The translations under genes and the position numbers were made by a program. A stretch of DNA of 8,077 nt from Calditenuis sp032249575 (lineage in GTDB: Archaea > Thermoproteota > Nitrososphaeria_A > Caldarchaeales > Calditenuaceae), in NCBI GenBank assembly GCA_032249575.1, contig JAVVHL010000057.1:1-8077 (forward strand), given 5' to 3'. The notes under the pieces were generated by a model. It was not told the origin of the DNA. It worked only from the letters and a program-made list of their open reading frames with translations, and did no database searches. Positions 5,439 to 8,077 of the stretch are shown here, in pieces. Each line of letters opens with the position of its first letter. Positions within the stretch are counted from its first letter, which is position 1.

Positions 5439-5457
5439 AGCTCTTCGGCGATAGAGC
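5432..5457 (+). repeat. 10-base direct repeat at the cofD stop codon
   Basis: GCGATAGAGC occurs at 5432-5441 and again at 5448-5457, a 16-base period. The first copy contains the cofD TAG stop. It may be a local slip duplication; no function is evident. The cofD-moaB gap of 46 bases shows no clear TATA box or terminator. Confidence 0.6.
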
Positions 5458-5484
5458 CATGACTCACTAACGCTCGATGGTGGC

Positions 5485-6009
5485 GTGAGCGGTCCTGTTA
5501 GGGAGCACAGGGAGGCGGCTCCGAGATCGGTCACGGTCGGTATTGTGACGGCCAGCACTTCGAGGTACAGCAAGGCGCTGAGGAAGGAGAGCTTCACCGA
5601 CGAATCGGGCGATGCGGTCGAGGAGGTCCTGCGCAGTGCGGGTCACAACGTGAGGAGGTACGGCGTGGTGGACGACGACGTCCGGATGATCAGGAGGGCC
5701 CTGTTCAGGGCACTGGAGGACGGATGTGACGCCTTCATCGTCATCGGAGGTACCGGCGTCACGCCGAGGGACGTGAGCGTCGAGGCTCTTAGGCCCCTCT
5801 TCGAGAAGGAGCTTCCGGGGTTCGGAGAGCTGCTCCGGATCGAGAGCTACAGGAGGATAGGGAGCGCTGCGATGCTGAGCAGGGCCACCGCTGGAATCGT
5901 GAGGGGGATGGTTGTCTTCGCCTTCCCGGGCTCCCCTGACGGAGCGAGGCTGGCGGCCGAGATCGTGGTCCAGGAGCTTCCCCACCTCGTTCACCTGGCG
6001 AGGGCATAG
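5485..6009 (+). CDS. moaB: MoaB/MogA-family molybdopterin adenylyltransferase
   Basis: This 174-residue cytoplasmic enzyme of the MoaB/MogA family adenylylates molybdopterin before molybdenum or tungsten insertion. The features are DESGD (39-43), the nucleotide-binding IGGTGVTPRDVSVEAL (87-102), ELPGFGELLR with the family's conserved acidic residue (109-118), the RATAG core (133-137) and FPGSPDGARLA (147-157). Length is typical of archaeal MoaB, with about 14 extra residues before the first beta strand. The start is GTG 5485 with only a weak purine-rich leader; the ATG at 5477 is out of frame. It follows cofD by 46 bases and is followed after 2 bases by the GlmU-like gene, so it is probably part of the same transcript. 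A molybdenum or tungsten cofactor role would also give the upstream CobY/MobA-like enzyme a possible second substrate. Confidence 0.93.
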   Translation: MSGPVREHREAAPRSVTVGIVTASTSRYSKALRKESFTDESGDAVEEVLRSAGHNVRRYGVVDDDVRMIRRALFRALEDGCDAFIVIGGTGVTPRDVSVEALRPLFEKELPGFGELLRIESYRRIGSAAMLSRATAGIVRGMVVFAFPGSPDGARLAAEIVVQELPHLVHLARA

Positions 6010-6011
6010 AC

Positions 6012-7349
6012 GTGAAGGCGGAGGGCGTTAAGACGGAGGCACAGCTCGTAGTCCTGGAGACAGAGCCGTGGACGTTCGGGCCTCTGACCCTGATCCGGTC
6101 TGTCCCGGAGCTGAGGGTAGGAGCGTCGACGCTGCTCGAGAGGGCCGAGAGGGTTAGGCCAGAAGGCGGAGGACCCATCGTCGTCGTCACGAGGGAGCAC
6201 CTGCGTGACCTGCTCGGGGAGAGGTACGGCAGCACCATCTCAGCGGACCTCGACTCGATCGAGTCGGAGCGCGTCCTGATCGTCGATGCCTCTTTCCTCG
6301 TCGACGAGAGGTTGCCCGGAATCATAGGGTCGATCGACTCGACAGGCAAGGCGGTCCTCTCGGAGGGAAAGCTGGTGGCAGCACTCGTTGGGAGGGATCA
6401 GTTGCTCCGCTCGCTGGAGGGGCTCGACTTCTCGCGCGGCCTCGAGAGGGTTGAGGTCCTCAGGAACCTCTCGCCATGGATTAGGGAGAGGCTTGACGTC
6501 GGAGGGCTGAGGAGGCTCGGCTCTGCGTGGGACCTGATACCGGTGACGGAGGAGCTCCTCGGGGGCGACCTGGAGCGTAAGGTCGACGGCCATATTCTCG
6601 GGGAGCTGGACGAGGCTGCGAGGGTCATCGGCGACCGTTCGAGGCTCCACCTCGGCAGGGGATCGACGGTTGAACCCTTCGTCACCATAGACCTGAGGAA
6701 GGGGCCCGTTTACATCGGAGAGGACTCGACGGTCATGTCCAACTCGAGGGTCTCAGGGCCCTGCTTCATCGGCAGGGGCACCGTCGTCTTCCCCGGGTCC
6801 TCCATCGGCTCCTCCTACATCGGCGAGGTCTCGAGGGTGGGTGGGGAGGTGGAGAGCTCCGTCATCATGGGTTACTCCAACAAGAGGCACTACGGTTACC
6901 TCGGCCACTCCTACGTCGGCGAGTGGGTCAACCTCGGAGCGGGGACGACCGTCTCGAACCTGAAGAACACCTACGGAACCGTCAGGGTGAGGGTTGGCGG
7001 GAGCGTCGTCGACACAGGCAGGACGTTCCTCGGGCCTCTGGTGGGAGACCACGTGAAGTCGGCGATCGGGACGCTCGTCTTCTCGGGGAAGGCGATAGGA
7101 GCCTTCAGCCACCTCTACGGCACCGTGACCGATGACGTGCCTCCCTTCACCATCCACGCCAGACCGCTCGTCGGAGACCTCTACGAGCTGACGCTCGAAT
7201 CGGCCCTCGAGACGGCCAGGAGGATGATGTCGAGGAGGGGCATCTCGCCTTCTCAGGCCTTCGAGAGGGCCGTGAGGGCGGCCTTCGAGCTGACCGCTGA
7301 GGAGAGGAGGGCTGCGGGCGTCAGGAGGGAGCGGTTCGGGTTCACGTGA
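6012..7349 (+). CDS. GlmU-like protein with left-handed beta-helix (alternative GlmU family)
   Basis: This is a two-domain protein of 445 residues. Residues about 215-375 form hexapeptide repeats of a left-handed beta-helix acyltransferase: GPVYIGEDSTV, GPCFIGRGTVV and others, then GYLGHSYVGEWVNLGAGTTV. H293 in NKRHYGYLG aligns with the catalytic histidine region of GlmU's acetyltransferase. The N-terminal 200 residues carry FGPLTLIRSVPELRVG (22-37). I recall that stretch from the alternative GlmU family best known in Bacteroidetes (TIGR03991). They lack the classical GxGTRL pyrophosphorylase loop, so uridylyl transfer is not supported by sequence. A C-terminal helical tail of about 65 residues follows the helix. 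It probably makes or modifies a sugar-1-phosphate or nucleotide sugar. GTG 6012 lies 2 bases after the moaB stop. The end overlaps the convergent ABC ATPase gene by 8 bases. Confidence 0.85.
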   Translation: MKAEGVKTEAQLVVLETEPWTFGPLTLIRSVPELRVGASTLLERAERVRPEGGGPIVVVTREHLRDLLGERYGSTISADLDSIESERVLIVDASFLVDERLPGIIGSIDSTGKAVLSEGKLVAALVGRDQLLRSLEGLDFSRGLERVEVLRNLSPWIRERLDVGGLRRLGSAWDLIPVTEELLGGDLERKVDGHILGELDEAARVIGDRSRLHLGRGSTVEPFVTIDLRKGPVYIGEDSTVMSNSRVSGPCFIGRGTVVFPGSSIGSSYIGEVSRVGGEVESSVIMGYSNKRHYGYLGHSYVGEWVNLGAGTTVSNLKNTYGTVRVRVGGSVVDTGRTFLGPLVGDHVKSAIGTLVFSGKAIGAFSHLYGTVTDDVPPFTIHARPLVGDLYELTLESALETARRMMSRRGISPSQAFERAVRAAFELTAEERRAAGVRRERFGFT

Positions 7350-8058
7350 CTGCTTTAGGACGCTTCAGCTCCTCGCCGACTATCCTGCCGTCCCTTATCC
7401 TCAGGACCCTTTCGACGTAATCGGTTACCTCGACGTTGTGCGTGACGATGACGATAGTCCTCCCGGCCTCGTTCAGCTCCCTGAAGATCTCCATGATCTG
7501 CTTTCCCGCGGCGCTGTCGAGGTTCCCCGTTGGCTCGTCTGCGAGGATCACCGAGGGGTCGTTGGCCAGGGCCCTCGCTATCGCGACCCTCTGCTGCTCG
7601 CCGCCGCTGAGGAGCACGGCCTTCTGGTGAACCCTGTGGCTGAGGCCCACCTGCTCGAGGAGTTTCAGGGCCCTCTCGCGCCTCTCGTGCTCCGGTATCT
7701 TCTTCACAAGCGTCATGGGGAGCATGACGTTCTCGAGGACCGTGAGCCTGGGGATCAGGTTGTAGGTCTGGAAGACGAAGCCGATCTCGCTCCCCCTCAG
7801 CCTCGAGAGCTCGTCGTCGCTGAGCGTTGAGACGTCCCTTCCCCTGAAGTAGATCTTGCCGGAGGAAGGTCGGTCGAGGAGGCCCATGAGGTGGAGGAGC
7901 GTGCTCTTCCCGGAGCCGCTGGGGCCCATGATCGCCGTCATCTCTCCCTCCTCCACAACCAGGTCTATCCCCCTAAGAGCGTGGACCCTCGCGTTGCCCG
8001 AGTTGTAGAACTTGTGGACCGCCTCAAACCTGATCAGCTCTCTCCCCTCCCCCACCAC
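7342..8058 (-). CDS. ABC transporter ATP-binding protein (MacB/LolD type)
   Basis: This is the ATPase subunit of an ABC transporter of the MacB/LolD/FtsE type, 238 residues, acting on the cytoplasmic face of the membrane. Walker A is GPSGSGKST at 45-53, the Q-loop glutamine is Q97 in FVFQTYNL, and the signature is LSGGEQQR at 150-157. Walker B is VILADE at 170-175, followed by PTGNLDS, and the switch histidine is H187 in IVTHN. ALRGIDL near residue 27 and GRDVSTLSDDEL are typical of the lipoprotein/macrolide-exporter subgroup. All catalytic residues are intact. GTG 8058 is preferred because GGAGGAGGT lies 9 bases upstream at the window edge. The MacB-like permease is not in the window. The downstream side is a convergent gene, so the permease should lie past 8077. 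The substrate is unknown. Confidence 0.95.
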   Translation of the reverse strand: MVGEGRELIRFEAVHKFYNSGNARVHALRGIDLVVEEGEMTAIMGPSGSGKSTLLHLMGLLDRPSSGKIYFRGRDVSTLSDDELSRLRGSEIGFVFQTYNLIPRLTVLENVMLPMTLVKKIPEHERRERALKLLEQVGLSHRVHQKAVLLSGGEQQRVAIARALANDPSVILADEPTGNLDSAAGKQIMEIFRELNEAGRTIVIVTHNVEVTDYVERVLRIRDGRIVGEELKRPKAVT

Positions 8059-8067
8059 GTCTTCCCG

Positions 8068-8076
8068 ACCTCCTCC
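8068..8076 (-). promoter_or_regulatory. Ribosome-binding site of the ABC ATPase gene
   Basis: On the minus strand GGAGGAGGT ends 9 bases before GTG 8058. This makes the coding sequence complete despite its closeness to the window edge. A second GTG at 8055 is spaced less well. Confidence 0.6.
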
Positions 8077-8077
8077 T

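Overview
This window is archaeal. The evidence is a complete TATA-binding protein gene, a tRNA-Asp that does not encode its CCA, TATA/BRE-type promoter elements, GTG starts with strong GGAGG ribosome-binding sites, and a 2-phospho-L-lactate transferase gene for coenzyme F420. High GC and heavy use of AGG for arginine in the right two thirds suggest a thermophile, perhaps of the Thermoproteota (TACK) side, but no feature here fixes the phylum.

Left part (1-1795) is AT-richer and looks accessory. It holds a freestanding homing endonuclease with an N-terminal helix-turn-helix and two LAGLIDADG motifs (173-1093), a T-rich terminator, an AT-rich gap with a small tandem repeat and hairpin, and an intact intron-less tRNA-Asp(GTC) on the minus strand. 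Next comes a gap of about 465 bases with no convincing protein gene. Inside this gap is what appears to be a canonical archaeal C/D box sRNA (about 1630-1686), with a TATA-like element at the expected distance upstream. In bases 1-172 I see no gene.

Middle (1796-3078, minus strand): a Bat-type HTH_10 regulator lies 62 bases downstream of the gene for the general factor TBP, which has its own well-placed promoter.

Right part (3219-7349, plus strand): five closely packed genes concerned with cofactors and nucleotidyl transfer. They are a CobY-like GTP:phosphate-ester guanylyltransferase, a nitroreductase resembling the C-terminal domain of mycobacterial FbiB, CofD (its GTG start overlaps the preceding stop), a MoaB/MogA molybdopterin adenylyltransferase, and an unusual GlmU-like left-handed beta-helix protein. 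The first three make a striking set. A guanylyltransferase, CofD and a dehydro-F420 reductase are the three activities needed to go from phosphoenolpyruvate and Fo to F420-0. The CobY-like protein may therefore serve F420 rather than, or as well as, cobalamin. Convergent to this run, and overlapping its last gene by 8 bases, is the ATPase of a MacB/LolD-type ABC exporter, whose permease should lie beyond the right edge.
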